In this document: piece by piece, positions 16,895 through 25,749 of the stretch | Position numbering within the stretch: the stretch's first letter is position 1 | Layout: each line of letters begins with the position of its first letter | Assembly: GCF_011752995.1 (NCBI RefSeq) | Contig: NZ_VWWL01000019.1 | Span: 62,001 to 126,000 of the forward strand | Source: Burkholderia sp. Ax-1724 | GTDB taxonomy: Bacteria; Pseudomonadota; Gammaproteobacteria; Burkholderiales; Burkholderiaceae | Length of the DNA stretch: 64,000 nt | Direction: 5' to 3' | Translations under genes and position numbers: made by a program | The notes under the pieces: generated by a model | What the model was told of the DNA's origin: nothing | Database searches by the model: none | What the model saw: the letters and a program-made list of their open reading frames with translations, nothing else

Positions 16895-18487
16895 TTACTC
16901 CACGCCCTGACTCGTCAGGAAGTCCTCGTAATTACCTCCGAAGTCGTTCAACGTCCCATCGGTCTTCACTTCGATGATCCGGTTCGCGAGGCCGCTCACG
17001 AATTCGCGGTCGTGCGAGACGAAAATCAGCGTGCCGTCGAACTTGTCGAGCGCGATCTGCAGCGACTCGATCGACTCCATGTCCATGTGGTTGGTCGGCT
17101 CGTCCATCAGCAGCACGTTGTGGCGGCCGAGCATCAGCTTGCCCCAGATCATGCGGCCCTTCTCGCCGCCCGACAGCACCTTGACCGATTTGCGGATGTC
17201 GTCCGCATTGAACAGCAGGCGGCCGAGCGTGCCGCGCACCATCTGCTCGTCGTCGCCTTCCTTGCGGTACTGGTCGATCCAGTCCATCAGCGTGACGTCA
17301 GTCGGAAACTCTTCGTAGGTATCTTGCGGCATGTAGCCGATGTTGGCGTTTTCCGCCCACTTCACCGTGCCGTGATCGAGTTGCAGATTGCCGAGCAGCG
17401 AGCGCAGCAGCGTGGTCTTGCCCGCGCCGTTCTCGCCGATGATCGCGATGCGCTCGCCCGGCTGCACGCTGATGCTGAAGTTGTTGAAGATCGAGCGTTC
17501 GTATTTCTTCGAGATGGTGTCCGCCACCACCGCGATGTTGTGCAGCTTCTTCTCGAACTCGAAACGGATAAACGGGTTCTGCCGCGACGAGGGCTTGAAT
17601 TCCTCGATCTTGATCTTGTCGATCATCTTCAGACGGCTGGTGGCCTGGCGCGCCTTCGACTTGTTCGCCGAGAAGCGGCGCACGAAGTCCTGCAGGTCGG
17701 CCACGCGCTCCTTGGCCTTCGCATTGGCAGCCTGCTGACGCTCGCGCGCCTGCGTGCTGGCGAGCATGTAGTCGTCGTAGTTGCCCGGATAGACTTTGAG
17801 CGTGCCGTAGTCCATGTCGGCCATGTGCGTGCAGACCTGGTTCAGGAAGTGCCGGTCGTGCGAGATGATGATCATCGTCGAGTTGTACTGGTTCAGAACA
17901 TCTTCCAGCCAGCGGATCGAGTTGATGTCGAGGTTGTTGGTCGGCTCGTCGAGCAGCAGCACGTCCGGCTTCGAGAACAGCGCCTGGGCGAGCAGCACGC
18001 GCAGTTTCCAGCCCGGCGCCACGTTGCTCATCGGGCCGTTGTGGTCTTCGATCGCGATGCCGATGCCGAGCAGCAGTTCGCCCGCGCGCGCTTCGGCCGT
18101 ATAGCCGTCGTACTCGGCGAATTTCGCTTCGAGTTCGGCGGCGTGCATGTAGTCGTCGTCGGTGGCGTCGGGGTTCGCGTAGATCGCGTCGCGCTCGGTC
18201 ATGGCGGCCCACATTTCGGTGTGGCCCATCATCACGACGTCGAGCACGCGCACGTCTTCGTAGGCGAACTGGTCCTGGCGCAGCTTGCCGAGACGCACGT
18301 TCGGTTCGAGCATCACGTTGCCCGAGCTCGGTTCGAGATCCGAACCGAGAATCTTCATGAAAGTGGATTTACCGCAGCCGTTCGCACCGATCAGGCCGTA
18401 GCGGTTCCCTTCCCCGAATTTGACCGAAATGTTCTCGAAGAGGGGCTTCGGCCCGAATTGCATGGTGATATTGGCAGTAGACAGCAC
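16895..18487 (-). CDS. ybiT: ABC-F family ATPase YbiT
   Basis: A 530-residue soluble ABC-F protein, the same length as E. coli YbiT and alike along its whole length. There are two ATPase domains: Walker A GANGCGKST and GENGAGKTT, signature regions APGWKLRVLLAQAL and LSGGEKGRM, and Walker B LLLDEPTNNLD and LLMDEPTNHMD. The charged linker between them (QATSRLKMIDKIKIEEFKPS) is the P-site tRNA interaction motif region. Family members act on ribosomes. I start at GTG 18487 (VLSTANITMQFG), which matches the family N-terminus and follows AAGGGA; an ATG 13 codons upstream adds unrelated residues. It stands alone with its own terminator. Confidence 0.94.
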   Translation of the reverse strand: MLSTANITMQFGPKPLFENISVKFGEGNRYGLIGANGCGKSTFMKILGSDLEPSSGNVMLEPNVRLGKLRQDQFAYEDVRVLDVVMMGHTEMWAAMTERDAIYANPDATDDDYMHAAELEAKFAEYDGYTAEARAGELLLGIGIAIEDHNGPMSNVAPGWKLRVLLAQALFSKPDVLLLDEPTNNLDINSIRWLEDVLNQYNSTMIIISHDRHFLNQVCTHMADMDYGTLKVYPGNYDDYMLASTQARERQQAANAKAKERVADLQDFVRRFSANKSKARQATSRLKMIDKIKIEEFKPSSRQNPFIRFEFEKKLHNIAVVADTISKKYERSIFNNFSISVQPGERIAIIGENGAGKTTLLRSLLGNLQLDHGTVKWAENANIGYMPQDTYEEFPTDVTLMDWIDQYRKEGDDEQMVRGTLGRLLFNADDIRKSVKVLSGGEKGRMIWGKLMLGRHNVLLMDEPTNHMDMESIESLQIALDKFDGTLIFVSHDREFVSGLANRIIEVKTDGTLNDFGGNYEDFLTSQGVE

Positions 18488-18917
18488 GGCGCGTCCCTTT
18501 GAATGTGATATCGGCGAAAAACCCAATATTTTAGCAGACTATCGCTAATCTAACCCGCACGGACTGCGCCGCTTTGCCTGACGGCCCCATCCGTTGTTGC
18601 GGCGTCGGTAATACGGCGGTGAAAACCGGCGGCTCGGTATCGATCGGTATCGGCAAATTTCGTGGCCGCGCGCCACGGCGGGATGGCCGGCCAACGCCGC
18701 ACGGCCTGACGGATCGGGCCGCCGCATGTTACGTGCCGCGCATGACGCCGCCTTAACGGTCACACACCCGGCCACGCCACCGCCCCAGGCATGCGGCCAC
18801 ACGCATCACCCATAAACCGTGCACATCGTTGCCTATACTTTTCGAAGGCGCTTGTCTCGCCCGCGCCCGGCCGAACGGCGCTTTGCCGATCTGCGGCGCA
18901 GACCCAGGAGAACATCC
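18488..18917. other. divergent control region between ybiT and dodecin
   Basis: A 430-bp gap without a convincing gene. A TATACT at 18834-18839 could be a -10 box for the dodecin gene, although no clear -35 lies 17 bp upstream. On the minus strand a TAAAAT near 18530 could serve ybiT. CCCAGGAG (18903-18910) is the dodecin ribosome-binding site. Confidence 0.35.
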
Positions 18918-19127
18918 ATGTCAGAGCACGTTTACAAGAAGATCGAACTGACCGGCTCGTCGACGAAATCGATCGACGACGCCATCAGCACCGCCATCGC
19001 CAAAGCGTCGAAAACGCTGCGTAATCTGCACTGGTTCGAAGTGACGGAAACGCGCGGGCAGATCCAGGACGGCAAGGTCGCGTACTGGCAGGTAACGCTC
19101 AAGGTAGGCCTGCGTATCGACGACTGA
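18918..19127 (+). CDS. dodecin flavin-binding protein
   Basis: A 69-residue dodecin, which assembles into a hollow 12-mer that stores flavin. Family marks: the N-terminal YKKIELTGSSTKSIDDAI strand-helix and the flavin-stacking Trp in NLHWFEVTETRG. The C-terminal strand is WQVTLKVGLRID. The length and start match the family exactly, with GGAG before the ATG. It has its own terminator downstream and is likely monocistronic. Confidence 0.93.
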   Translation: MSEHVYKKIELTGSSTKSIDDAISTAIAKASKTLRNLHWFEVTETRGQIQDGKVAYWQVTLKVGLRIDD

Positions 19128-19205
19128 AAGCAGGATTGAGCAGCGGCGTTGCAGTGTCGTGACACGGCGGCAGTCCGGCACCGCGACGCCGCGGAAGCGG
19201 CGGTA

Positions 19206-19244
19206 AAAAAAGCTGCGGCCGCGCTGAGGCGGACGCAGCTTTTT
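19206..19244. terminator. bidirectional terminator between dodecin and the BMP gene
   Basis: AAAAAGCTGCG (19206-19216) and CGCAGCTTTTT (19234-19244) pair perfectly around a 17-nt G/C-rich loop. A- and T-runs on both sides allow it to end the dodecin transcript and the converging ABC importer transcript. Confidence 0.85.
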
Positions 19245-19340
19245 CGCAGCGTTTTCGTGAAACCGGCCCGCTTGCCGCAGCAGATGTCGCAGACGAGCCG
19301 CTCAAGAACCGGCCGCGGCTACAACGGGCCAGCGCTCACC

Positions 19341-19380
19341 GGCCGATACCTGCCGACACCTGCCGATACCCGCCGGACAC
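19341..19380. repeat. 10-bp degenerate tandem repeat
   Basis: Four head-to-tail 10-bp units: GGCCGATACC, TGCCGACACC, TGCCGATACC and CGCCGGACAC. They lie in the non-coding space downstream of the BMP gene. Confidence 0.6.
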
Positions 19381-19425
19381 CGCGAACCGGCCCGAGGCGA
19401 CATACCCCGGCCGCCCTGCCGCGCC

Positions 19426-20520
19426 TCACTTCGGCAACGTCCCGTCCACCCCCTCGACATACCAGTTCAGGCGCTGCAATTCCGGATCGGTCAGCGTCTT
19501 GCCGTCCGGAATCTTCACCGCCCCCGACTGATCCTTGATCGGCCCCGTGAACACGTCGCGCTTGCCGCTCGCGAGTTCCTCGCGTTTCGCCGCCACCTGT
19601 TTCTGCGCATCGGCCGAAATCGCCGACGTGTTCAGGTCCTCGAGATTGACCGCCTTCTGCGGCAGACCCCACCACACCGGATCGTTCTTCCACTTGCCGT
19701 CGAGCACCTGCAGGATCACCGCGTTGTAGTACACGCCCCAGTGCGCGACCACCGAGCCGAGATGCGCGTCAGGGCCGAACTTCTTCATGTCCGAATCCCA
19801 GCCGAACGCATGCACGTGTTTCTCCGACGCGGTCGCGAGCGTCGCGCTCGAATCGGTGTTCTGCAGCAGCACGTCGGCGCCCTGGCCGATCAGCGTTTCG
19901 GCGGCCTGCTTTTCCTTGCCCGGATCGAACCAGCTGTTGATCCAGATCACCTTCGTATGCACCTTCGGATTCACCGAGCGCGCGCCGAGCGTGAACGCGT
20001 TGATGTTGCGCACGACTTCCGGAATCGGCACCGACGCGACGAAGCCGAGCGTGTTGCTCTTCGTCACGTAGCCCGCGGCGACGCCGGCCAGATAGGCGCC
20101 CTGGTACATGCGCACGTCGTAGGTGCCGAAGTTCGGCGCTTTCTTGTAGCCGGTCGCGTGCAGGAACACGATGTCCGGGAAGTCTTTCGCCACCTTCAGC
20201 TGGAAGTCCTGGAAGCCGAAGCTCGTGCCGAAGATGATCTTGTTGCCCTTGTTCGCGAGATCGCGGAACACGCGCTCCGAGTCGGCCGATTCCGGCACGT
20301 TCTCGACGCGCGTGATTTTGATCTTGTTGCCGAACTTCGCCTCGACTTCGCGCGAGCCCTGGTCGTGCGCGAAGGTCCAGCCGGCATCGCCCGGATTGCC
20401 GATATAGACGAAGGCGACGCCCGGCACATCGGCGGCCTGCGCGGTTTGCGCGAGCGGCGCGGCGAGTGCGAGCGAAGCCGCGCACGAGGCGAAAGCGGTC
20501 AGCAGATTTCTTCTCTTCAT
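19426..20520 (-). CDS. BMP family ABC transporter binding protein (nucleoside/purine)
   Basis: A 364-residue binding protein of the Med/BMP family. A signal peptide (MKRRNLLTAFASCAASLALA, cut near AQAAD) is followed by VAFVYIGNPGDAGWTFAHDQ, the typical family start. RVFRDLANKGNKIIFGTSFG and VWWGLPQKAVNLEDLNTSAI are further family segments. BMP proteins usually bind nucleosides or purine bases. No Cys follows the signal, so it is soluble rather than a lipoprotein, as in other proteobacterial members. It is last in the order ATPase-permease-permease-binding protein on the minus strand. AGGGGAACCAC precedes the ATG. The purine-degradation genes that follow suggest a purine, urate or nucleoside substrate. 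Confidence 0.9.
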   Translation of the reverse strand: MKRRNLLTAFASCAASLALAAPLAQTAQAADVPGVAFVYIGNPGDAGWTFAHDQGSREVEAKFGNKIKITRVENVPESADSERVFRDLANKGNKIIFGTSFGFQDFQLKVAKDFPDIVFLHATGYKKAPNFGTYDVRMYQGAYLAGVAAGYVTKSNTLGFVASVPIPEVVRNINAFTLGARSVNPKVHTKVIWINSWFDPGKEKQAAETLIGQGADVLLQNTDSSATLATASEKHVHAFGWDSDMKKFGPDAHLGSVVAHWGVYYNAVILQVLDGKWKNDPVWWGLPQKAVNLEDLNTSAISADAQKQVAAKREELASGKRDVFTGPIKDQSGAVKIPDGKTLTDPELQRLNWYVEGVDGTLPK

Positions 20521-20543
20521 GTGGTTCCCCTGTCGTGTTAACC

Positions 20544-20655
20544 GGAATGTGCAGCGCGGAATGTGCAGCGCGGACTGTGATGAGCGAAACGTGAAGCGCG
20601 GACTGCGATGAACGGACTGTGAAGCGCGAATGGCAATGAGCCGATGATGAAGCGC
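20544..20655. repeat. 14-bp degenerate tandem repeat, eight units
   Basis: Eight consecutive units of exactly 14 bp fill most of the 159-bp spacer between the permease and the BMP gene. The first two are identical (GGAATGTGCAGCGC). Later ones drift (GGACTGTGATGAGC, GAAACGTGAAGCGC, GGACTGTGAAGCGC and others), with an overall consensus near GGACTGTGAAGCGC. Confidence 0.85.
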
Positions 20656-20679
20656 GAATCGCCAAAAACGCCGGCCCGC

Positions 20680-21609
20680 TCAGCCCGCCGAAAAAAACGG
20701 CTTGCCGAGCGATGCGGGCGCATTCAGACGGATCGTGTTCGGATTGCGCGAGATCAGCGCGAGCACGACGATCGTCGCGACGTACGGCAGCATCGCGAGG
20801 AACTGCGTCGGCACCGGCACGCCGATCGCCTGCGCATAGAACTGCAGGCCCGTGACCGCGCCGAACAGCAGCGCGCCGATCAGCAGACGCCCGGGGCGCC
20901 ACGTCGCGAACACGACGAGCGCGAGCGCGATCCAGCCGCGCCCCGAGGTCAGATTCTCCTGCCACAGGTGCAGATTGACGATCGAATAGTAGCCGCCGGC
21001 GAGCCCCGCCATGCCGCCGCCGAAGGCCACCGCGCCATAGCGCACGCCGACCACCGGAAAGCCGACCGAGTGCGCAACCTGCGGCGATTCGCCGACCGAG
21101 CGCAGCACGAGCCCGGCACGCGTGCGATACAGGAACCAGCCGATCGCGGCAAACATCAGGAATGCGAGGTAATCGAGCGGCGTGAGGGTAAACAGCGCCG
21201 GGCCGAGCACCGGAATCTTCGAGAGGCCGGGAATGGTCCACAGGTCGATCGTCGCGCGCACAGCGGCCGACGTGTACGGCTTGCCGACATAGGCCGACAG
21301 GCCGATGCCGAAGATCGTCAGCGACAGGCCGGTCGCGACCTGGTTGGCGAGCATCGTCAGCGTGAGGAACGCGAACAGCAGCGACATCGCGAGACCGGCG
21401 CCGATCGCGGCGAGCACGCCGAGCCACGGGCTGCCCGTGAGCGCCGTGACCGCGTAGCCGCTCACGGCGCCCATCAGCATCATCCCCTCGACGCCGAGGT
21501 TGAGCACGCCCGACTTTTCGGCGACGAGTTCGCCCGCGCCCGCGAACATCAGCGGGATCGACGCGGTGATGGCGCTCGACGTGAGCGCACTGGCTTGCTG
21601 GATATCCAT
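20680..21609 (-). CDS. ABC transporter permease (nucleoside/purine importer, second subunit)
   Basis: A 309-residue inner-membrane permease of the BPD_transp_2 (RbsC/YufQ) type with about nine helices. Family segments are FAGAGELVAEKSGVLNLGVE near the N-terminus, the GGMAGLAGGYYSI stretch, and ALVVFATWRPGRLLIGALLF. It pairs with the permease upstream to form the channel. The spacers on both sides are filled with short tandem repeats (20544-20655 and 21623-21666). Confidence 0.92.
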   Translation of the reverse strand: MDIQQASALTSSAITASIPLMFAGAGELVAEKSGVLNLGVEGMMLMGAVSGYAVTALTGSPWLGVLAAIGAGLAMSLLFAFLTLTMLANQVATGLSLTIFGIGLSAYVGKPYTSAAVRATIDLWTIPGLSKIPVLGPALFTLTPLDYLAFLMFAAIGWFLYRTRAGLVLRSVGESPQVAHSVGFPVVGVRYGAVAFGGGMAGLAGGYYSIVNLHLWQENLTSGRGWIALALVVFATWRPGRLLIGALLFGAVTGLQFYAQAIGVPVPTQFLAMLPYVATIVVLALISRNPNTIRLNAPASLGKPFFSAG

Positions 21610-21622
21610 AAGCGGCGGATGA

Positions 21623-21666
21623 GCGGATAAGAAATGGATAAGAAGCGGACAAGAAACGGATCAGCG
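21623..21666. repeat. 11-bp degenerate tandem repeat in a permease-permease spacer
   Basis: Units GCGGATAAGAA, ATGGATAAGAA, GCGGACAAGAA and ACGGATCAGCG follow one another exactly, filling the 59-bp gap between the two permease genes. Confidence 0.75.
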
Positions 21667-21668
21667 GA

Positions 21669-22775
21669 TTAACGGGCTGCGACGGCCGCCGAGCGGCGCC
21701 GCACACGGTAGTTCACGAACAGATCGGCGCCGAGCAGGCAGAACAGCAGCAGCCCCTGGAACACGCCCGAGAGCGCCTGCGGCAATTGCATCGAGGTCTG
21801 CACCGCTTCGCCGCCGAGATAGAGCAGCGCCATCAGCAGACTCGCGAGCACGATGCCAAGCGGATGCAGGCGCCCGACGAACACCACGATGATCGCGGTG
21901 AAGCCGTAGCCCGGCGACCAGGTCGCCTGCAACTGGCCGATCGGACCGGCGATCTCGCCCATGCCGGCGAGCCCCGCGAGACCGCCGCTGATGAGCAGCG
22001 AGGTCCAGACGGTCTTCGTGTCGGAGAAACCGGCATAGCGCGCGGCGAGCGGCGCGAGTCCGCCGACGTTCATCCGGTAGCCCGCGAAGCTCTTGCGCAT
22101 GAAAAGCCATGCGAGCGGAATCGCGATCAGCGTGAGAAAGACCGAGGCGTTGAGGCGCGTGCCGCGCAGCCATATCCAGTGCCAGTCGCCATAGAGCGTC
22201 GGATAGAGCGCGTCGCCGCCGAACATTTCCGACAGCGGAAAATTCATGCCCTGCGGATCGCGCCACGGGCCGCTCACGAGATAGATCAGCAGTTGCGTCG
22301 CGACGTAGGTGAGCATCAGGCTCACGAGAATCTCGTTGGTGTTGAAGCGGCTCTTCAGGAACGCCGGAATCGCGGCCCACGTCATGCCGCCGAGCACGCC
22401 GGCGAGCATCATCGTCGGCAGAATCCACCTGCCGCTTGCCTGATCGAAATAGATCGCGACGCCGCTCGCGGCAATGCCGCCGAGCAGCATCTGCCCTTCG
22501 GCGCCGATGTTCCAGACATTCGCGCGATAACCGATCGCGAGACCGAGGCCGATCAGGCACAGCGGCGACGCCTTCAGCAGCAGTTCCGACCAGCCGTTGA
22601 TGCTCGACAGAGGCTCGATGAAGAACGCGTGCATCGCCTGCAACGGGTCGCGGCCGACGAGGCCGAAGATCAGGAAGCCGATCGCGAGCGTCAGCAACGC
22701 GGCGATCAGCGGCACGGCAAGCTGCATCGCGCGCGAGGGCGCCGTGCGGGCTTCGAGTCGATAAGGAAGCGTCAT
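21669..22775 (-). CDS. ABC transporter permease (nucleoside/purine importer, first subunit)
   Basis: A 368-residue inner-membrane permease of the BPD_transp_2 (YufP) type, about ten helices. It has the longer N-terminus expected of the first permease. Conserved segments include YRANVWNIGAEGQMLLGGIA and SRFNTNEILVSLMLTYVA, then GGLAGLAGMGEIAGPIGQ. It follows the ATPase gene after 36 bp and precedes the second permease by 59 bp in one operon. Confidence 0.92.
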   Translation of the reverse strand: MTLPYRLEARTAPSRAMQLAVPLIAALLTLAIGFLIFGLVGRDPLQAMHAFFIEPLSSINGWSELLLKASPLCLIGLGLAIGYRANVWNIGAEGQMLLGGIAASGVAIYFDQASGRWILPTMMLAGVLGGMTWAAIPAFLKSRFNTNEILVSLMLTYVATQLLIYLVSGPWRDPQGMNFPLSEMFGGDALYPTLYGDWHWIWLRGTRLNASVFLTLIAIPLAWLFMRKSFAGYRMNVGGLAPLAARYAGFSDTKTVWTSLLISGGLAGLAGMGEIAGPIGQLQATWSPGYGFTAIIVVFVGRLHPLGIVLASLLMALLYLGGEAVQTSMQLPQALSGVFQGLLLFCLLGADLFVNYRVRRRSAAVAAR

Positions 22776-22789
22776 GAATAGCGTGTAAT

Positions 22790-22808
22790 GGTTCGGGTTC
22801 GGTTCGGT
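22790..22808. repeat. 5-6-bp tandem repeat in the ATPase-permease spacer
   Basis: GGTTCGGGTTCGGTTCGGT consists of three GGTTC(G) units in the 36-bp gap. It makes all three spacers of this operon repeat-filled, each with a different period. Confidence 0.5.
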
Positions 22809-22811
22809 GAG

Positions 22812-24425
22812 TCACGCATGCGCCGGCTGGTCCGGCGCGCCCTCGCGGTCGCCGAACAACCCCGCCATCCAGCGGCCGATTTCCTCGGCATGGGTCGCGC
22901 CGGTCGCACGCACCGGCGAGAGCCGGCCGCCCGCGAGCACCGCGAGGCGATCGCAGATATCGAACAGCTCTTCCAACTCTTCGGAGATCACGAGAATCGC
23001 GACGCCGCGCGCCGACAGATCGAGCAGTTGCTGACGGATAAACGCCGCCGCGCCGACGTCGACACCCCATGTGGGCTGCGCGACCACGAGCACCTTCGGC
23101 GCCTGCAGGATCTCGCGGCCCATGATGTACTTCTGCAGATTGCCGCCCGACAGACTCTGCGCGAGCGCGTCCGGGCCGCCGCAGCGCACGTCGAATGCAT
23201 CGATGCAGCGCTTCGCGAACGCGCGTATCGCGCCCGCGCGAATCCAGCCCGAGCTCACCATCTGCTGGCGATGCGCGGTGAGCAAGGCGTTGTCCGCGAG
23301 ACTCATCGCCGGCACCGCGCCGCGGCCGAGACGCTCTTCCGGCACGAAGCCGAAGCCGAGCGCGCGCCGGCCGCCCGCGCCGAGACGCGCGGCCGGCTTG
23401 CCGCAGATCGTGATCGCATCGGCCGGCACGCTGCGTTTTTCGGCGCGCTTTTCGCCCGACAGCGCCGCCAGCAATTCCGCCTGCCCGTTGCCCGACACGC
23501 CCGCAATGCCGAAGATCTCGCCCGCATGCACGCTGAACGACACCTCGTGCAGCGACGTGCCGAACGGGTCGTCGCTTGCCACCGACAGCCGCTTCACGTC
23601 GAGCAGCACCGCACCCGGCTGGTGCTCGCGCCGCGTGTAATCGGGCAGCGAATGGCCGACCATCAGTTGCGCGAGCGATGCGTGCGTCTCGTGCTTCGGC
23701 TTGACGTGACCGGTCACGCGGCCGCCGCGCATGACGGTCGCGGTGTCGCACAACGCCTGGATTTCGTCGAGCTTGTGGCTGATGTAGAGAATGCTGCAAC
23801 CCTCGGCCGCGAGCCGGCGCAGCGTCGCGAAGAGCTTGCGGACCGCTTGCGGCGTCAGCACCGAAGTCGGTTCGTCCATGATTAGCAGCCGCGGCTTCTG
23901 CCGCAGACAGCGCACGATTTCGACGCGCTGCCGCTCGCCGACCGTGAGGCTGTGCACGTGACGCTGCGGATCGATGTCGAGGCCATAGTCGGCCGACACC
24001 TCGCGAATGCGCTTCGACAAGGTCTTCAGATCGAACGGTTCGTCGAGCGCGAGCGCGATGTTTTCGCCGACCGTCAGCGTCTCGAACAGCGAGAAGTGCT
24101 GGAACACCATGCCGACGCCGAGCTTGCGCGCGGCCGCCGGATTCGCGATCTCGACCGTCTCGCCTTCCCAGCAGATCTCGCCGGCATCGGGCCGCACCGC
24201 GCCGTAGATGATCTTCATCAGCGTGCTCTTGCCCGCGCCGTTCTCGCCGAGCACCGCGTGGATTTCGCCCGGCGCGACGACGAGCGTGACGTCGTCGTTG
24301 GCGCGCACGGACGGATATTGCTTGGTGATGCCCGTGAGCATCAGCCGTGGCGCCATGGTGCCCGTGTTCGATGAACCCGGCCCCGGCTGCGCGGCGGCGT
24401 TGCCGCCAGAGGGAAAGTCGCTCAT
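22812..24425 (-). CDS. ABC transporter ATP-binding protein, double domain (nucleoside/purine importer)
   Basis: A 537-residue protein with two ATPase domains in one chain, as in RbsA, YufO and NupA-type importers. The first has Walker A GENGAGKST, signature LTVGERQRVEI and Walker B LIMDEPTS. The second has a degenerate Walker A (GVSGNGQAE) and signature SLSGGNLQKY, which is normal for this family. It is the first gene of the importer operon and is divergent from the LysR gene at 24678 with a 252-bp shared region. Confidence 0.93.
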   Translation of the reverse strand: MSDFPSGGNAAAQPGPGSSNTGTMAPRLMLTGITKQYPSVRANDDVTLVVAPGEIHAVLGENGAGKSTLMKIIYGAVRPDAGEICWEGETVEIANPAAARKLGVGMVFQHFSLFETLTVGENIALALDEPFDLKTLSKRIREVSADYGLDIDPQRHVHSLTVGERQRVEIVRCLRQKPRLLIMDEPTSVLTPQAVRKLFATLRRLAAEGCSILYISHKLDEIQALCDTATVMRGGRVTGHVKPKHETHASLAQLMVGHSLPDYTRREHQPGAVLLDVKRLSVASDDPFGTSLHEVSFSVHAGEIFGIAGVSGNGQAELLAALSGEKRAEKRSVPADAITICGKPAARLGAGGRRALGFGFVPEERLGRGAVPAMSLADNALLTAHRQQMVSSGWIRAGAIRAFAKRCIDAFDVRCGGPDALAQSLSGGNLQKYIMGREILQAPKVLVVAQPTWGVDVGAAAFIRQQLLDLSARGVAILVISEELEELFDICDRLAVLAGGRLSPVRATGATHAEEIGRWMAGLFGDREGAPDQPAHA

Positions 24426-24595
24426 GTGATTGCGTCGTGCGTCAGTGACTGCCGGTTTCCGCGCGGGTTCGTCCAGCGTGCCCGCGAACGATCCGTCACC
24501 ATAATCGGATGACGATACCTAATTCGCCCTACTCAGTCGAGCCGCCAAAATTCCCGCAAACCCGCGCCACTGCGACCTCTGCGGGTATGCCACCC

Positions 24596-24624
24596 TTGAC
24601 GGCATGTTTCGTCCATATTAAAAC
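24596..24624 (+). promoter_or_regulatory. sigma-70-like promoter of the LysR gene
   Basis: TTGACG (24596) and TAAAAC (24619) are separated by exactly 17 bp, about 50 bp before the LysR start codon. CGGAGAATCC is the ribosome-binding site. Confidence 0.5.
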
Positions 24625-24677
24625 GCTTATACCCACACGCCCATTCGATCAGCCAGCACATATATTTCGGAGAATCC

Positions 24678-25610
24678 ATGAGTCAGCAACGCGAGGCGAT
24701 CGACACGTACCTGCTGCGGGTCCTGCACACGCTGTTGATGGAGCGCAGCGTCACGCGCGCCGCCGTCAAACTCAATCAATCGCAACCGGCGATCAGCGCC
24801 GCGCTGCGCCGTCTGCGCGACATCACCGGCGACCCGCTGCTGGTGCGCGGCAAGTCCGGCATGGTGCCGACCGAATACGGCCTGCGCCTGCTCGAACCGG
24901 TGCAGAACGCGCTGCGCGAAATCGAGCGCATCAAGTTCCAGCAGCACAACTTCGACCCGGCCACCTCGATCCGCTGCTACCGGATCGGCTGCCCCGACTA
25001 CCTGAACGTGCTGTTCGTGCCGACCGTCGTCGAACGCTTTCGCCAGGCCGCGCCGAACGCGACGCTCGAATTCCATTCGCTCGGTCCCGCGTTCGACTAC
25101 GAACTCGCGCTCGAAGACGGCAAGCTCGACATCGTGGTCGGCAACTGGCCGGAGCCGCCCGAGCAGTTGCATCTGTCGAATCTGTTCGTCGATCAGATCG
25201 TTTGCCTGATGAGCAACACGCATCCGTTCGCCAAACGCGGCGGGCTTACGCTCGACCAGTACCTGAACGCGCCGCATCTCGCGCCGACGCCGTATTCGGT
25301 CGGCCAGCGCGGCGCGATCGACGTGCACCTCGCGCGCGAGCGCTTAAAGCGCCACGTGGTCGTCACGCTGCCGTACTTCAATCTGGCGCCGTACGTGCTG
25401 ATCAAGTCCGACCTGATCTTCACGACCACGCGACTCTTTGCCGACTACTACGCGAAGTTCCTGCCGCTGACCGTGGTGCCCGCGCCACTCGATTTCCCGC
25501 CGATGCAGTACTACCAGCTGTGGCACGAGCGCGTGCATTACTCCGACGAAGTGCGCTGGCTGCGTGGGCTCGTCGCCGAGGCGACGAAGACGTTGATCGA
25601 CAAGCCTTGA
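24678..25610 (+). CDS. LysR family regulator of the purine locus
   Basis: A 310-residue LysR regulator. The winged helix-turn-helix covers about residues 10-70 (RVLHTLLMERSVTRAAVKLN, then QSQPAISAALRRLRDITGDP), and the substrate domain follows from about 95. The sequence style is that of the NodD/PbpR branch. It lies between the purine importer, from which it diverges, and the 8-oxoguanine deaminase, toward which it converges. It is therefore the most likely controller of both in response to a purine or urate intermediate; this is inference from position. Confidence 0.9.
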   Translation: MSQQREAIDTYLLRVLHTLLMERSVTRAAVKLNQSQPAISAALRRLRDITGDPLLVRGKSGMVPTEYGLRLLEPVQNALREIERIKFQQHNFDPATSIRCYRIGCPDYLNVLFVPTVVERFRQAAPNATLEFHSLGPAFDYELALEDGKLDIVVGNWPEPPEQLHLSNLFVDQIVCLMSNTHPFAKRGGLTLDQYLNAPHLAPTPYSVGQRGAIDVHLARERLKRHVVVTLPYFNLAPYVLIKSDLIFTTTRLFADYYAKFLPLTVVPAPLDFPPMQYYQLWHERVHYSDEVRWLRGLVAEATKTLIDKP

Positions 25611-25695
25611 GGCTGCCCCGGGGGCGAGGTCTTTGGCCCGTCCCCTGCCTGTCTTTCGCCGACCCTCTTCTCGCTGCCCGTCGGCCCCCGCTGGT

Positions 25696-25743
25696 CAGCC
25701 TGCGGTTCAGCCCGCCGTTTAGTCCGCTAATCAGCGCGTTAGC
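25696..25743. repeat. 12-bp degenerate tandem repeat
   Basis: Four 12-bp units (CAGCCTGCGGTT, CAGCCCGCCGTT, TAGTCCGCTAAT, CAGCGCGTTAGC) end seven bases before the stop codon of the converging deaminase gene. Confidence 0.6.
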
Positions 25744-25749
25744 AGGGCC

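Noticed and set aside
20544..20655. 14-bp repeat array as a CRISPR
   Set aside because: Units are contiguous, 14 bp and degenerate, with no spacers and no cas genes.
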